Source of the DNA: Prolixibacteraceae bacterium
GTDB taxonomy: Bacteria > Bacteroidota > Bacteroidia > Bacteroidales > Prolixibacteraceae
DNA: 64,000 nucleotides
Assembly: GCA_028282195.1 (NCBI GenBank)
Contig: JANQII010000223.1
Span: 1 to 64,000, forward strand
Direction: 5' to 3'
The notes beneath the pieces are model-generated. The model was not told the DNA's origin, made no database searches, and saw only the letters and a program-made list of their open reading frames with translations. This document shows positions 1 through 10,122 of this stretch, piece by piece. A program made the translations under genes and the position numbers. Position 1 is the first letter of the stretch. Each line of letters begins with the position of its first letter.

Positions 1-200
1 AAAAACGTTTTCCATGCGGCGGATGAAATGTCCAATGCTTCAGATAAACCATTGCGTCCGCCTGGTTCCTTATCACATATCCCAACACCGGGTAAGCCCG
101 TCTAAAGCCGGACAAAACCCGGTGCTACAACTATTTAATCCCTACGGGATATAGGAAACAGGTACTGATAACCCGATAGTCCCGATCCCAATGTGTACAG

Positions 201-229
201 GGGTGTCATCTTTTGGAAAGATGACACCC
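201..229. repeat. Perfect 13-bp-stem hairpin GGGTGTCATCTTT-TGG-AAAGATGACACCC
   Basis: Direct reading; the right arm plus flank recurs at 44341-44362. Confidence 0.8.
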
Positions 230-303
230 ATTGCTTACTTGACTTAACACTACTTTAGGAAGTCTTCCTATTAATCTGTTTGCCACCTTTTTATTTTTAA
301 TTT

Positions 304-516
304 CAGTACTGTCCGAGTAAAATTTGTTCATCCACTACGTGGAATAATTTACTTCGTATTTACCTTGTTTTACAATACTTTATCCGCTACGCAGAAATTC
401 CCCGCAGGAGATAAAGTATTGTAAAAATGTTGCCCCTCTTATCAGCCTATACCTCGTAGAGCTTAAGTTAATAAAGAAGCATAGCGGTTTTATTATATTT
501 TACACGGACACTACTG
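304..516. mobile_element. MITE-like element copy 1, non-coding
   Basis: Imperfect 20-bp terminal inverted repeats CAGTACTGTCCGAGTAAAAT / (rc of right end) CAGTAGTGTCCGTGTAAAAT, 18/20 match; flanked by perfect 9-bp direct repeat TTTTAATTT (295-303 and 517-525); internal 17-bp inverted repeat TTTTACAATACTTTATC...GATAAAGTATTGTAAAA; closely similar to 15757-15968; no ORF. Confidence 0.8.
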
Positions 517-518
517 TT

Positions 519-2183
519 TTAATTTATGGTTTCAACAAGCTCACCAAACTTCTTATACTGTTGGTAAAGCGATTTGTATTTTTTTACATTCTCAGGAATT
601 GGGTGATACTCCAGTTCGAAACCACCACCCATTTTTTCCTGGGCCTGTCCTGTATTTTCATAAATACCTGCCACAACAGCTGCAGCCATAGCTGTACCTA
701 ATGCACAGGCTTGTTCCGAACGTGCAACTTTAATTGGCATGTCAAGTACATCGGCAACAATTTGCATAACCAGAGGTGACTTCTTAGCTACCCCACCTAA
801 TGCAATTACACCATCAATCCTTACCCCTTCTTCTATAAAACGGTCGTTAATTGCTTTTGAGCCAAAAGCTGTTGCTTCAACCAAGGCACGGAAAATACGG
901 GGAGCGTCAGAGCCCAGGTTTAAGCCCATAATTGCTCCTTTTAAGCCTTGATTGGCATCGGGGGTCCGGCGTCCGTTCATCCAGTCGAGGGCAACAATTC
1001 CACTTTCTGCAATTGGGATTTTCGCTGCCTCTTCGCTCAATTTTGATATTATTTTTTCTGAAGTTTCCTTGATCAACTTTTGCTTGGTTTCATCATCCAC
1101 CAAACCTGTTCCAGCAAGAATATTTTTTAGTGGAAATTCCAATACCCGACGGAACCAGGCGTAGATGTCGCCAAACGCTGACTGACCGGCTTCCAAACCC
1201 AGCATACCCGGAACAATTGAACCATCCACCTGTCCACAAATTCCTTTTACCAATTTATCTTTTACTTCTTCCATTGGGGCAATCAGCATATCACAGGTTG
1301 AAGTACCCATGACTTTTGAAACATAATAAGGCTGAATTTCAGCACCAACTGCCCCCAGATGGGCATCGAAAGCTCCTACGCCAACTACCACATCAGTAGA
1401 AAGTCCAAGCTTTGCAGCCCATTCTCCGGTTAAAGTTCCGGCAGCAACATCGCAGGTAAAAGTTTCTTTAAATAAACGTTCACGTAAACCTGCAAGTTTT
1501 GGGTCAAGTTCAGTAAGAAATCCTTCTGAGGGCAGGCCTCCAAATGCTTCATGCCACATGGCTTTATGCCCGGCAGCACAACGGCTGCGCTTTAATGTAA
1601 GCGGGTTGGTATCTCCCGTAAGAAGTGCAGGAATCCAGTCGCAATGTTCAACCCATGAATAAGCTGATTTGAATACACTTTCATCCTCGCGTGTAACATG
1701 CAAGAGCTTGGCCCAAAACCACTCCGAAGAATAAATACCTCCCTCGTATTTTGTAAAATCAATCTCCCATTTTTTTGAAAGAACATTTATCTCTTCGGCT
1801 TCCTTCACAGCCGTGTGGTCTTTCCAAAGTACGAACATGGCATTCGGGTTTTCCTCAAAGCCCGGTTTCAATGATAAAGGTGTGCCTTCTTCATCAACAG
1901 CAACTGGAGTTGAACCAGTAGTATCGACTGAGATTCCTACCACATTTTTAGCGACACCGGCAGGAGCTTGTTTAAGTGCTTCAACAATGGTGTATTCCAG
2001 TCCCTCTAAATAATCCAATGGATGCTGGCGAAACTGGTTATTTGCAGCATCGCAATATTTGCCCTCCTTCCATCGCGGGTATTCAAATACTACGCTGGCA
2101 ACTTCTTCTCCATTTTCGGTATTTACGATTAAGGAACGAACTGAATCTGACCCATAATCTAATCCTATTGTATATTTTGACAT
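519..2183 (-). CDS. araB: Ribulokinase (FGGY carbohydrate kinase)
   Basis: MSKYTIGLDYGSDSVRSLIVNTENGEEVAS N-terminus, GTSTCDML and ALGGVAKKSPLVMQIVADVL motifs, 554 aa. Confidence 0.93.
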   Translation of the reverse strand: MSKYTIGLDYGSDSVRSLIVNTENGEEVASVVFEYPRWKEGKYCDAANNQFRQHPLDYLEGLEYTIVEALKQAPAGVAKNVVGISVDTTGSTPVAVDEEGTPLSLKPGFEENPNAMFVLWKDHTAVKEAEEINVLSKKWEIDFTKYEGGIYSSEWFWAKLLHVTREDESVFKSAYSWVEHCDWIPALLTGDTNPLTLKRSRCAAGHKAMWHEAFGGLPSEGFLTELDPKLAGLRERLFKETFTCDVAAGTLTGEWAAKLGLSTDVVVGVGAFDAHLGAVGAEIQPYYVSKVMGTSTCDMLIAPMEEVKDKLVKGICGQVDGSIVPGMLGLEAGQSAFGDIYAWFRRVLEFPLKNILAGTGLVDDETKQKLIKETSEKIISKLSEEAAKIPIAESGIVALDWMNGRRTPDANQGLKGAIMGLNLGSDAPRIFRALVEATAFGSKAINDRFIEEGVRIDGVIALGGVAKKSPLVMQIVADVLDMPIKVARSEQACALGTAMAAAVVAGIYENTGQAQEKMGGGFELEYHPIPENVKKYKSLYQQYKKFGELVETIN

Positions 2184-2208
2184 ACTAATTATTTTTATTT
2201 ATATTTTC

Positions 2209-3975
2209 CTACAAGCTATTGAGTAGATTTTTTGCACGTAAAATCAATGGTTCTGTACCTTTGTTCCTGATTGATTCTATCTCAAATTCTGTTAACAAAG
2301 AATTTATTTGTACAAGTTTTTTACTGGCCTCAGGTGTATTCAATTTCCTTAATTCTTCAACAACAATTGCTAATTTTTCATAATCTTGAATTCCTTCACG
2401 AAGTTTTTCAAAACGAATAGAAGATTTGGCTCCCGGATAAACAAAAAATGTATCTCCTGAAGACCATTGCCTGAACCGTGTATCCTGCATGGGATCTTCT
2501 ACCCAGGAATTATATGCCCATCGCAAAAATCCATCAAGATTTTTCGCGTAAGTGAACCATCCTTGCCACACTCCTTCTGATGGTGGTGAAAAAGTGAAAT
2601 TATTGGGATATGGTTCAACGCAGCAAACATAATAGGTGGTAATCTGCCGGTTTGACCTACGTTGCTCCAGAACTTTTTTTGGTAAAATATGTCCTGAGCC
2701 AATGCTTAAATCATAAATTTCACCTGATAGGCCGGGGTTATAGTTTGCAGCAGATGTCACCTTCAGTCCAGAGTATTCAGCAATCAGTTTTATTGCTTTT
2801 TGCATATCTTTCATCGGACGTTCATCCATTGCTATTGTTGTTATATCATACCAGCCTTTGCTTTTAAGGTGCTGGCTAAAATCTATCAAAAATGGCTTCC
2901 AGTAATTGGTAAATTCAGGGGATGAAGCGGTGGCCACAATAAACGTATCCTGACGGGTGATTTCATCATAGTACCAGAGTTGATTTCCCCATGGTATCAA
3001 CGAATAACAGTTAATTTGCTTCTTAATCCCCAGATCCATCATAAACTCCACCCATTCATCAAAAATGCTATAATCAAAATTCCACGTGCCATCTGTATTT
3101 AAGGTACGTTTTATCATTGAACCAAACGGGTCATATGTTTGTCCACCCCAGGGTGTATGCAAAATTGAGGTTGTAATACATTTTTGTCCGGCACCAGCCA
3201 ACATTTCAAAAAGTGGCTTCATTTTTTCAAAATGGTGATCAGACCAAAGTTCTACATTATGAATCCTGGAAACAGCATATGGGTTTTGCCATAAATCTAA
3301 ATGGTATTTCCACTCATCTGGGCCTGGTAGAATTCTATTTATTACATGTACAGTCAGGCTTAAAGTTTTAATGTCTTTCCCATCAGATTTTACAGTTACA
3401 TCGGATTTATATATGCCTCCATGGGTTTCTTCAGGAATATCAATGTTGAACCAGATTCCCCTTGTTGTTTTTTCGTCCATCGTTATAGAATGGGCTTCTT
3501 CAAAGCAATCTGCAACTAAGTGTGCATTCTCTTGTGTTTTTGTTCTTTTCCCACATCCCCCAAAATCATCGGCAATAACATTGCGAATGAAGTAATGCTG
3601 TATTACATCTGATGAAATTTTATTCTTGCCCGATTTTAAATCAGAAACGTTTATTGATAAATTCTCAATGGAATCTTTTGTCCATATTACAAGTTGTGCA
3701 TTAACCCTCTCGTTTCTCCATCCTTTTAATTGAATATCATCTCCTGTAATATCTCGGGGAACATTAAATTTATGGTACCGACGATTACTATTTCCCCAGG
3801 CAACCTGTAATTTATTATTTAACTCATTCCATTCTTGAATTGAAGAAACAGGTTGGGGGTCCTTAGGCTCAACGATATTCACTGCTTTATTCTCTTTCGT
3901 TCCCCAAACCCCGCATGATGCAAAAAGCAATACAGTTGATAAGGAAAATAAATAAATTGAAATTCTTGTTCGCAT
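2209..3975 (-). CDS. DUF4091-type glycoside-hydrolase-like lipoprotein
   Basis: ORF to 4083 overlaps the upstream gene; internal start MRTRISIYLFSLSTVLLFASC gives a lipobox; C-terminal GDTFFVYPGAKSSIRFEKLREGIQDYEKL is DUF4091-like. Confidence 0.75.
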   Translation of the reverse strand: MRTRISIYLFSLSTVLLFASCGVWGTKENKAVNIVEPKDPQPVSSIQEWNELNNKLQVAWGNSNRRYHKFNVPRDITGDDIQLKGWRNERVNAQLVIWTKDSIENLSINVSDLKSGKNKISSDVIQHYFIRNVIADDFGGCGKRTKTQENAHLVADCFEEAHSITMDEKTTRGIWFNIDIPEETHGGIYKSDVTVKSDGKDIKTLSLTVHVINRILPGPDEWKYHLDLWQNPYAVSRIHNVELWSDHHFEKMKPLFEMLAGAGQKCITTSILHTPWGGQTYDPFGSMIKRTLNTDGTWNFDYSIFDEWVEFMMDLGIKKQINCYSLIPWGNQLWYYDEITRQDTFIVATASSPEFTNYWKPFLIDFSQHLKSKGWYDITTIAMDERPMKDMQKAIKLIAEYSGLKVTSAANYNPGLSGEIYDLSIGSGHILPKKVLEQRRSNRQITTYYVCCVEPYPNNFTFSPPSEGVWQGWFTYAKNLDGFLRWAYNSWVEDPMQDTRFRQWSSGDTFFVYPGAKSSIRFEKLREGIQDYEKLAIVVEELRKLNTPEASKKLVQINSLLTEFEIESIRNKGTEPLILRAKNLLNSL

Positions 3976-3985
3976 ATATATTCTT

Positions 3986-5314
3986 TTAATGTTTATTTGC
4001 AACTTTAATTGCATACCAGGCAATAATAACAAAGCATACAGAGGGCACCAGGTAAGCCATGTTAATTCCACCAGGTAGAGCAATTGAAACCGTGTGAGAA
4101 ACTTTATCTACCGATGTAGAAACTAAACCTTGTAATTGAGTAATTACCGCACCTCCAACTATAGTCATAATTAATCCCGAACCTGCTATTTTTGTATCTT
4201 CGCCCAAGCCTTTAACGGCCAAACCAAAAATAGTTGGGAACATTAACGACATGCAACCTGAAATTCCAACCAAGGCATAAACGCCAATCTGACCACCAAT
4301 AAATACAACAACCAAGGTAAGTGCAATAGCCAATAAACTTGCAAACGTTAAAAGGTGCCCGGGCTTAAAAAACTTCATTAAGAAAGTAAACACAAAACGG
4401 CATGATACAAATAGTATTAGTGACGCTATATAATAATTAGCAGCAACTTGTTCGGCTGTTTTTCCAGCAGGTAAGGTTATCTCCTCCAAGCTTAATTCTT
4501 GCATCGCGTAACGAATGGTAAACGACCATATACCTATCTGAGCCCCAACATAAAAAAATTGGGCAATCACTCCAGTTGTATAGTTTTTATTTTTTAGAAG
4601 ACGTTTTACAGTTGGCCCAAAATCAATGCTGCCATCAGCATCTTTAGTATGTGGCATTTTTGCAAAATAAATGATCATCCAAAGTGCCAATAACAATGCT
4701 CCAATTGTAATGTAAGTTGTGGTTACAGAATTCAATTCAGCACCCTGTATTGTCGCCAATTGCTCAGGCGACATTGCTGCTCGTTCATCGGCACCGGCCT
4801 TATTTAAAGATGAGAGAATAAAAACCTGGCTAACCACCACACCGGTTATAGAACCAATTGGGTTAAATGATTGGGCAAGATTTAAACGGCGCGTCCCCGT
4901 ATCTTCCGGCCCCATAGCAATTATATATGGGTTTGCCGCAGTTTCGAGTATTGAAAGGCCTCCAAACAAAACCCAAAGAGCCCCTAAAAAATGAAAATAA
5001 TTTCCTGTAAGCTTTGCTGGAAAAAACAAGAAACATCCTATAAGGTATAATCCTAAACCTAAAAGAATCCCTGACTTATAGGAATACTTCTTAATGTAAA
5101 TGGCTGCAGGTAGTGCAAAAATAAAATACCCAAGCCCATAACATGAAATTTGGATTAAGGCTGTTCTTGAGTCTGTCATGCTCATTATCCTTTTGAAAGC
5201 AGCCAGCAGGGTATCAGTCATATTATTGGCCAAACCCCATAAAAAGAACAAGGAGGTTATTAAAACGAATGGAAGCAGTACGTTCTTTGGAATAATCCTG
5301 TCTTTATTGCTCAT
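3986..5314 (-). CDS. MFS sugar permease, FucP (L-fucose:H+ symporter)-like
   Basis: LFFLWGLANNMTDTLLAAFKRIM and LETAANPYI motifs; multiple TM helices. Confidence 0.85.
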   Translation of the reverse strand: MSNKDRIIPKNVLLPFVLITSLFFLWGLANNMTDTLLAAFKRIMSMTDSRTALIQISCYGLGYFIFALPAAIYIKKYSYKSGILLGLGLYLIGCFLFFPAKLTGNYFHFLGALWVLFGGLSILETAANPYIIAMGPEDTGTRRLNLAQSFNPIGSITGVVVSQVFILSSLNKAGADERAAMSPEQLATIQGAELNSVTTTYITIGALLLALWMIIYFAKMPHTKDADGSIDFGPTVKRLLKNKNYTTGVIAQFFYVGAQIGIWSFTIRYAMQELSLEEITLPAGKTAEQVAANYYIASLILFVSCRFVFTFLMKFFKPGHLLTFASLLAIALTLVVVFIGGQIGVYALVGISGCMSLMFPTIFGLAVKGLGEDTKIAGSGLIMTIVGGAVITQLQGLVSTSVDKVSHTVSIALPGGINMAYLVPSVCFVIIAWYAIKVANKH

Positions 5315-5515
5315 TTTAATTTTTAGTTTTATTGATTAATGAATTGATTGATTCTTAGAAATTAGAATGCACTTTCAATTTCTGAAAGACTGACATCCAA
5401 AAGCTTGAGAGCTATTGTGTCTAACTCTTCTTTATCACCTTTAAAATGACAAGTACATTGATTGTGGGAATAAATATTTGTTTCATCATACAATAAATTA
5501 TTAGTGCAGTATTTA

Positions 5516-5529
5516 CTTAAACGTTTTAG
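5516..5529. promoter_or_regulatory. Candidate LacI-family operator CTTAAACGTTTTAG
   Basis: 13/14 palindrome centred on CG, between lacI-type gene and fucP-like gene; matches 16054-16067. Confidence 0.55.
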
Positions 5530-5545
5530 CAATCATTCAAAATTT

Positions 5546-6556
5546 TTATTGAAAATCTCTCAATATCAATTTTCCCTTTAATTTTATCTGTTGACATTTA
5601 TCTTCATTCTTATTATTAATCTTTCCTACCAAAAGCTCAACAGCCTTCTTGCTCATTTCTTCAACTGGCTGTTCCCAACACGTTATACGAGGAGTTGACA
5701 AATCAAATACTTCCGGGTTATCAAAGCTAACCATTCCAATTTTAGTTAGAAGTTTCTTATAACGTTTACGCATTATTTTTAAGCTTAAAATCCCTAAGCT
5801 GTTATTTACAAAAAATAGTCCATCACAACGAATCTTTAAAGCTTCTTCCAAAGCTTTGACAAGGTTTTCTTCTACATTATTGAAATCAATACTAAATACT
5901 ATGGGATTAAAAGTTCCCTCAACATTTTTTATGGCTTTTTTATAACCATTTAAACGCTCTTCAAAATTTGATAATCGAAGATTATAGACAAAGGCTGCTA
6001 TTTTTTTATAACCTTTTTTTAGCAATACCTCATTTAGCTGAACTGCCCCGTCGAAATTGTTGGTACAAACCAAATCTGTTTGCAGGTTATTGCATTCTCT
6101 ATCAATAAGAACAGTTGGAATCGTGTCATTATTTGACATTCCCCCAACTAATTCACAATTCTCCACAGGGACTACAATTATGCCATCGACTTGTCGCGAA
6201 TGAAAGGTATTTAAAATTGAGGATAGCTTATTGGAATCTTCATCAGAACTACCAAACATTACCTGGTAGCCCATATTAGATGCTTCATTTTCTATATACC
6301 TTGCCATCCGTCCAAAATAAGGGTTGGCAATATCAGCAACAGCTAATCCAATAATCCCGGATTTTCCTGTCCTCAGACTACGTGCCATAATGTTAGCCTG
6401 ATAGTCCAATTCATCGGCTTTGGCAATTACCTTTTTCGCCATTTCTTCACCTATTCGATGCTGTTTTGCTTTTCCTGACAACACCAGGGAAACAGTCCCT
6501 ACAGAAACATTCAATTCCCGTGCTATATCTGATAATTTTATTCTTTTCGTTGTCAA
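5546..6556 (-). CDS. LacI-family transcriptional regulator
   Basis: IKLSDIARELNVSVGTVSLVLSGKAKQHRIGEEMAKKV helix-turn-helix and periplasmic-binding-like domain. Confidence 0.95.
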   Translation of the reverse strand: MTTKRIKLSDIARELNVSVGTVSLVLSGKAKQHRIGEEMAKKVIAKADELDYQANIMARSLRTGKSGIIGLAVADIANPYFGRMARYIENEASNMGYQVMFGSSDEDSNKLSSILNTFHSRQVDGIIVVPVENCELVGGMSNNDTIPTVLIDRECNNLQTDLVCTNNFDGAVQLNEVLLKKGYKKIAAFVYNLRLSNFEERLNGYKKAIKNVEGTFNPIVFSIDFNNVEENLVKALEEALKIRCDGLFFVNNSLGILSLKIMRKRYKKLLTKIGMVSFDNPEVFDLSTPRITCWEQPVEEMSKKAVELLVGKINNKNEDKCQQIKLKGKLILRDFQ

Positions 6557-6725
6557 CTTTTCAATTTTACAAATACAAATGTAACAAATTTACGAAACTG
6601 TTTTTTCAAACTTTGCACCTATAGCTTGTTATAAACCAATCAATTAACACATAAAAAGTAATAAGCATAGAATCGATAGAATTAGAAGAACAACTAAGGG
6701 ACTGTTTTGAATTTATTCATTTACC

Positions 6726-7886
6726 CTAATATTCAACATTTAACACATCCTTTCCTGGCAATTCAGGAAATTTCCCATGTGGTTCTGTTTGATACCAAAA
6801 TGCCACTGATGACATGTCGTCTTCCAACGGAAGATAGTTTCCCTCATCATCCCAACCTAAGCACTGAATCTGAATTTTGAAATCGGATTTAAACCGAACC
6901 GGGTCGTATATGTGCCAGCGGTATTGACCAAAACGTCCAACAAATTCACCTTTGTGCCCTACCTGGTAAAATCCGGCATAAGGTGTATTGTAATCCACGT
7001 ATTTGAAATTCTTCCAGCCCGGATCAAAATACTTTTTATAAGCATACGATCCGAGGAAATAATCTTCCTCCCCTGTTCCATTAATGGTCGGATAATCGGT
7101 GTCTCCGTCAAGAAACATCTGTACTTCACCTTCACCCCACCAGCGATCGCTTTTTGTTCCACGCGATAAAAACGTTCCAACATACTGACCACGGCCTTTA
7201 ATATTATCAACAATAACATATTCTTCTTTAAAAGGCACTTCTTTTACACGACGAAATTGCGCATGAAAATAGGCAGCATTTTTCGGAACTTCGGTAAGGG
7301 TATAATCAACTTGATAATATAATGTTGTTTGATTTTCAGTAAGGTTTTGCATGGTAATTTTACAATTATTTCGAAATGGCATTTGCCAAAAACAGTTAAA
7401 CCCATTTAACGGATTTACACAAACTGGTAATGAAACAATATTGGTTTGGTTTTTACTTCCCCAGGCGTTACAAAAGAAATCACCTACAGGAACCTCTACA
7501 GATGGCTCGGTTTCCCCATCCCAATAAATACGGATAATGCGAAGACGGTCATTACCATCTCGTCCCGGTGTCATCCATATATGATTAATAATTCCTGAAC
7601 CATCAATATCTGCAAGAACTTTCTCTTCTCCAGGTTCAATAAAAACATAGGGGTTGGCTTTCCAACCGTGTTTTTTTGCCGCTCGTTTTGCATTACCCTC
7701 TTCAGGGCTGATCCTACCTCCCTGACCTTTTTCTCCTGTCAGGTTTTCAGGGCTTATTGAACGAGTTTCTACATCACTCATCATAAACAGGTTGTCCATT
7801 CCGGGAATCAACACTTTTGGTTCGGGTTGCTGACATGCCCCGAACACTAATACAAGTACAAATACAGTTAAAAAATTCTGTTTCAT
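6726..7886 (-). CDS. DUF2961 / GH172 family glycoside hydrolase, lipoprotein
   Basis: Internal start MKQNFLTVFVLVLVFGAC; GGRISPEEGNAKRAAKKHGWKANPYVFIEPGEEKVLADIDGSGIINHIWMT and NGTGEEDYF motifs. Confidence 0.82.
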   Translation of the reverse strand: MKQNFLTVFVLVLVFGACQQPEPKVLIPGMDNLFMMSDVETRSISPENLTGEKGQGGRISPEEGNAKRAAKKHGWKANPYVFIEPGEEKVLADIDGSGIINHIWMTPGRDGNDRLRIIRIYWDGETEPSVEVPVGDFFCNAWGSKNQTNIVSLPVCVNPLNGFNCFWQMPFRNNCKITMQNLTENQTTLYYQVDYTLTEVPKNAAYFHAQFRRVKEVPFKEEYVIVDNIKGRGQYVGTFLSRGTKSDRWWGEGEVQMFLDGDTDYPTINGTGEEDYFLGSYAYKKYFDPGWKNFKYVDYNTPYAGFYQVGHKGEFVGRFGQYRWHIYDPVRFKSDFKIQIQCLGWDDEGNYLPLEDDMSSVAFWYQTEPHGKFPELPGKDVLNVEY

Positions 7887-7908
7887 TATAACGATTTTTA
7901 AATAGCCA

Positions 7909-9972
7909 TTAATTATTCTTGAAAAAATCCAGACCATATTGGTCAACAACATCATTGTACGCTGCTGCAGCTAGTCCATTGCCCCAATCGTAAATGGTAA
8001 ATACCCCTACTCCTTCCCCATCGGGGCTCGTATATCCGTTATGGCCGTAATTTTCCATCATAAAACCATAATCTTTCTCATTAAAAAAAGGATATACTTT
8101 TTCCCATTGCTCTTTTGAAACATTTTCGGGACAATACATCATACTAAAAGCAGCCACCAGTGCAGCTTTTCCCCTTTTCAGATACTGCTCATTATTCATT
8201 GCTTTTCCATATTGAACCAGGAGGCTGCCAATAATTGATTGTCTGGCATCTATCCACTCTCCATCGGCATTCATTACACCAAAACCACCAACGACATCAA
8301 CATACATATAGGGTGGTTGCCATACAGCCTGATACATATTCAGCTCGTTTAATACTCTTTCGCCAGTTTTGATATACTTTTCGTCGTTTGTCACTTCGTA
8401 TGCTTTCAAAAGTGCATCTGCCGCCCAATACATAGACAGGGTGTTCTGTTTATATTGATTATTACGCGGTATTTTTTTGTTGATAAACTCTTTTCCCCAC
8501 CAACTACATGACCAATATGTTTCATAATCTTCCCATTGTCCGTTTGGTACAATATCAATCAATAGTGCATCCAACGAACGTAACGCAGCCTCTAAATACC
8601 TTTTATCTTGTTCAATTTTATACAATTCAATTAAAAAAACGGATGAGAGTGCACTTGTAGGACTTTGTTTTAATACATCAATTACTTCCTGTGTATTAAC
8701 ATCTATAAATGTTGGAAAGAACCCATCTTCGTCCTGATAGGTTAAAAGTTTATCGGCAAAAGTTTCACAATAGTCAACCAGCCTTGTATCCTTCTCGCAC
8801 TCATTAAACCACCTTAGCATCTGATAGCCTGTTACAGCCAGATCGTTTGTTTGATAAGGCGACTTGTTTCGGTCTTTTTTACTTAAACTTCTGTTCCAGT
8901 GGTTGCGGTTCGAGTTTGTAAAATACCTGGTATCCCAGCCCAATGGTTGTTTAACTGTACCCTTATCGGTTTTTATATATTCCACATCACAGGCAATTAC
9001 CGCAGGAAACAAGCCACGATCCTGTGGAAATAAAAGAGCCAGCTCTTTGGTTTTTTGGGCTTTATCCATTAAAAAACCATTATTTGTTCTTTTCGCATAT
9101 TTATATAAACCAACAGCACTCCGTAAAGAACAGAACCATGCCTGGTTCCAGATACTGGGAACTTCGCGTACATCATATTCCCCCCTGTAGTTCGGGCTAC
9201 CCGTATAATTAATTATAAACTGCGGTGCTCCTACTATTTTTCCATTTAGCTCAAATTCCTGGTACATACGAGGCCAGTTCCTAAAAGCCCAGTCATAGGT
9301 ATACTTGCAATAAATATCCAAATCGGTTTTATTGCGGCATTGTTTGTTATAACTTGCCTCGCCGTATTTCTCCCATAAAAAGTCATGTGCATTTTTAAAT
9401 GGGTTATCCAGCATATGCTCCCCTTCATTCACCAAAAGGTAAAAAGCCACTTTTGAAATTCCTTTTTTAAAGTTTGTTTCCTTTTTATGAAATAACACAT
9501 GCTCTTTTACCAGGTAATCACTTACCCCAATAGTCATTGTTTTTTGAGGTACATCCATATCCATATACCACCTCAGGCTATCGTGAGCCCTGACATCAAG
9601 ATCGGGGATTAATACCAACTCTTTTTCTTTAGATGCCCAAATTAAGGCAGGAGAACGCCAGACATGATCTGCTATAATATGCTTATCGGTGGGGGATAAG
9701 TGACAAGACCATGTAAATTCTTGCTCGAAAGCAGGAGTCAAATTTATTGACCAACCCCTTTGTTTTACATCATTTTCTACCCACTGTTCAACAGTTAGGT
9801 GGTAACAGTTAGGTGTAATTTTCTCAAACCGGAAATTCGTTTCAGCATTACGAATACTATCCAGACTTAAATGCTTGACAAATCCATCAATCTCAAAATC
9901 AGAGATTATTTCTCTTTTTTCACATGAATAGAAGGTGAAAAAAGCCATTATTAAAAAAACGAGGTATTTCAT
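7909..9972 (-). CDS. Secreted (alpha/alpha)6-barrel-like putative glycosidase, family not assigned
   Basis: Lipoprotein signal MKYLVFLIMAFFTFYSC; aromatic-rich helical repeats (DWAFRNWPRMYQEFELNG, YEVTNDEKYIKTGERVL). Confidence 0.5.
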   Translation of the reverse strand: MKYLVFLIMAFFTFYSCEKREIISDFEIDGFVKHLSLDSIRNAETNFRFEKITPNCYHLTVEQWVENDVKQRGWSINLTPAFEQEFTWSCHLSPTDKHIIADHVWRSPALIWASKEKELVLIPDLDVRAHDSLRWYMDMDVPQKTMTIGVSDYLVKEHVLFHKKETNFKKGISKVAFYLLVNEGEHMLDNPFKNAHDFLWEKYGEASYNKQCRNKTDLDIYCKYTYDWAFRNWPRMYQEFELNGKIVGAPQFIINYTGSPNYRGEYDVREVPSIWNQAWFCSLRSAVGLYKYAKRTNNGFLMDKAQKTKELALLFPQDRGLFPAVIACDVEYIKTDKGTVKQPLGWDTRYFTNSNRNHWNRSLSKKDRNKSPYQTNDLAVTGYQMLRWFNECEKDTRLVDYCETFADKLLTYQDEDGFFPTFIDVNTQEVIDVLKQSPTSALSSVFLIELYKIEQDKRYLEAALRSLDALLIDIVPNGQWEDYETYWSCSWWGKEFINKKIPRNNQYKQNTLSMYWAADALLKAYEVTNDEKYIKTGERVLNELNMYQAVWQPPYMYVDVVGGFGVMNADGEWIDARQSIIGSLLVQYGKAMNNEQYLKRGKAALVAAFSMMYCPENVSKEQWEKVYPFFNEKDYGFMMENYGHNGYTSPDGEGVGVFTIYDWGNGLAAAAYNDVVDQYGLDFFKNN

Positions 9973-10010
9973 CTGTTTATTTTTTCAATTAACTGAATAT
10001 TTGTTGGTTC

Positions 10011-10028
10011 ATCCGGCAGCTGCCGGAT
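10011..10028. repeat. 18-bp perfect palindrome ATCCGGCAGCTGCCGGAT
   Basis: Direct reading; near-copy at 34902-34919. Confidence 0.8.
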
Positions 10029-10122
10029 ATCATAATTAATTCATCGCCAGATGCCTGCTTATTGGCAGACAGGGAACTCACAAGAAAAAAATAATCATGC
10101 TCGTTTCATCGGTATAGTTTCA

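Noticed and set aside
2209-4083. 624-aa ORF start at 4083
   Set aside because: It would overlap the fucP-like gene by ~98 bp and place the lipoprotein signal internally; start at 3975 is better supported.
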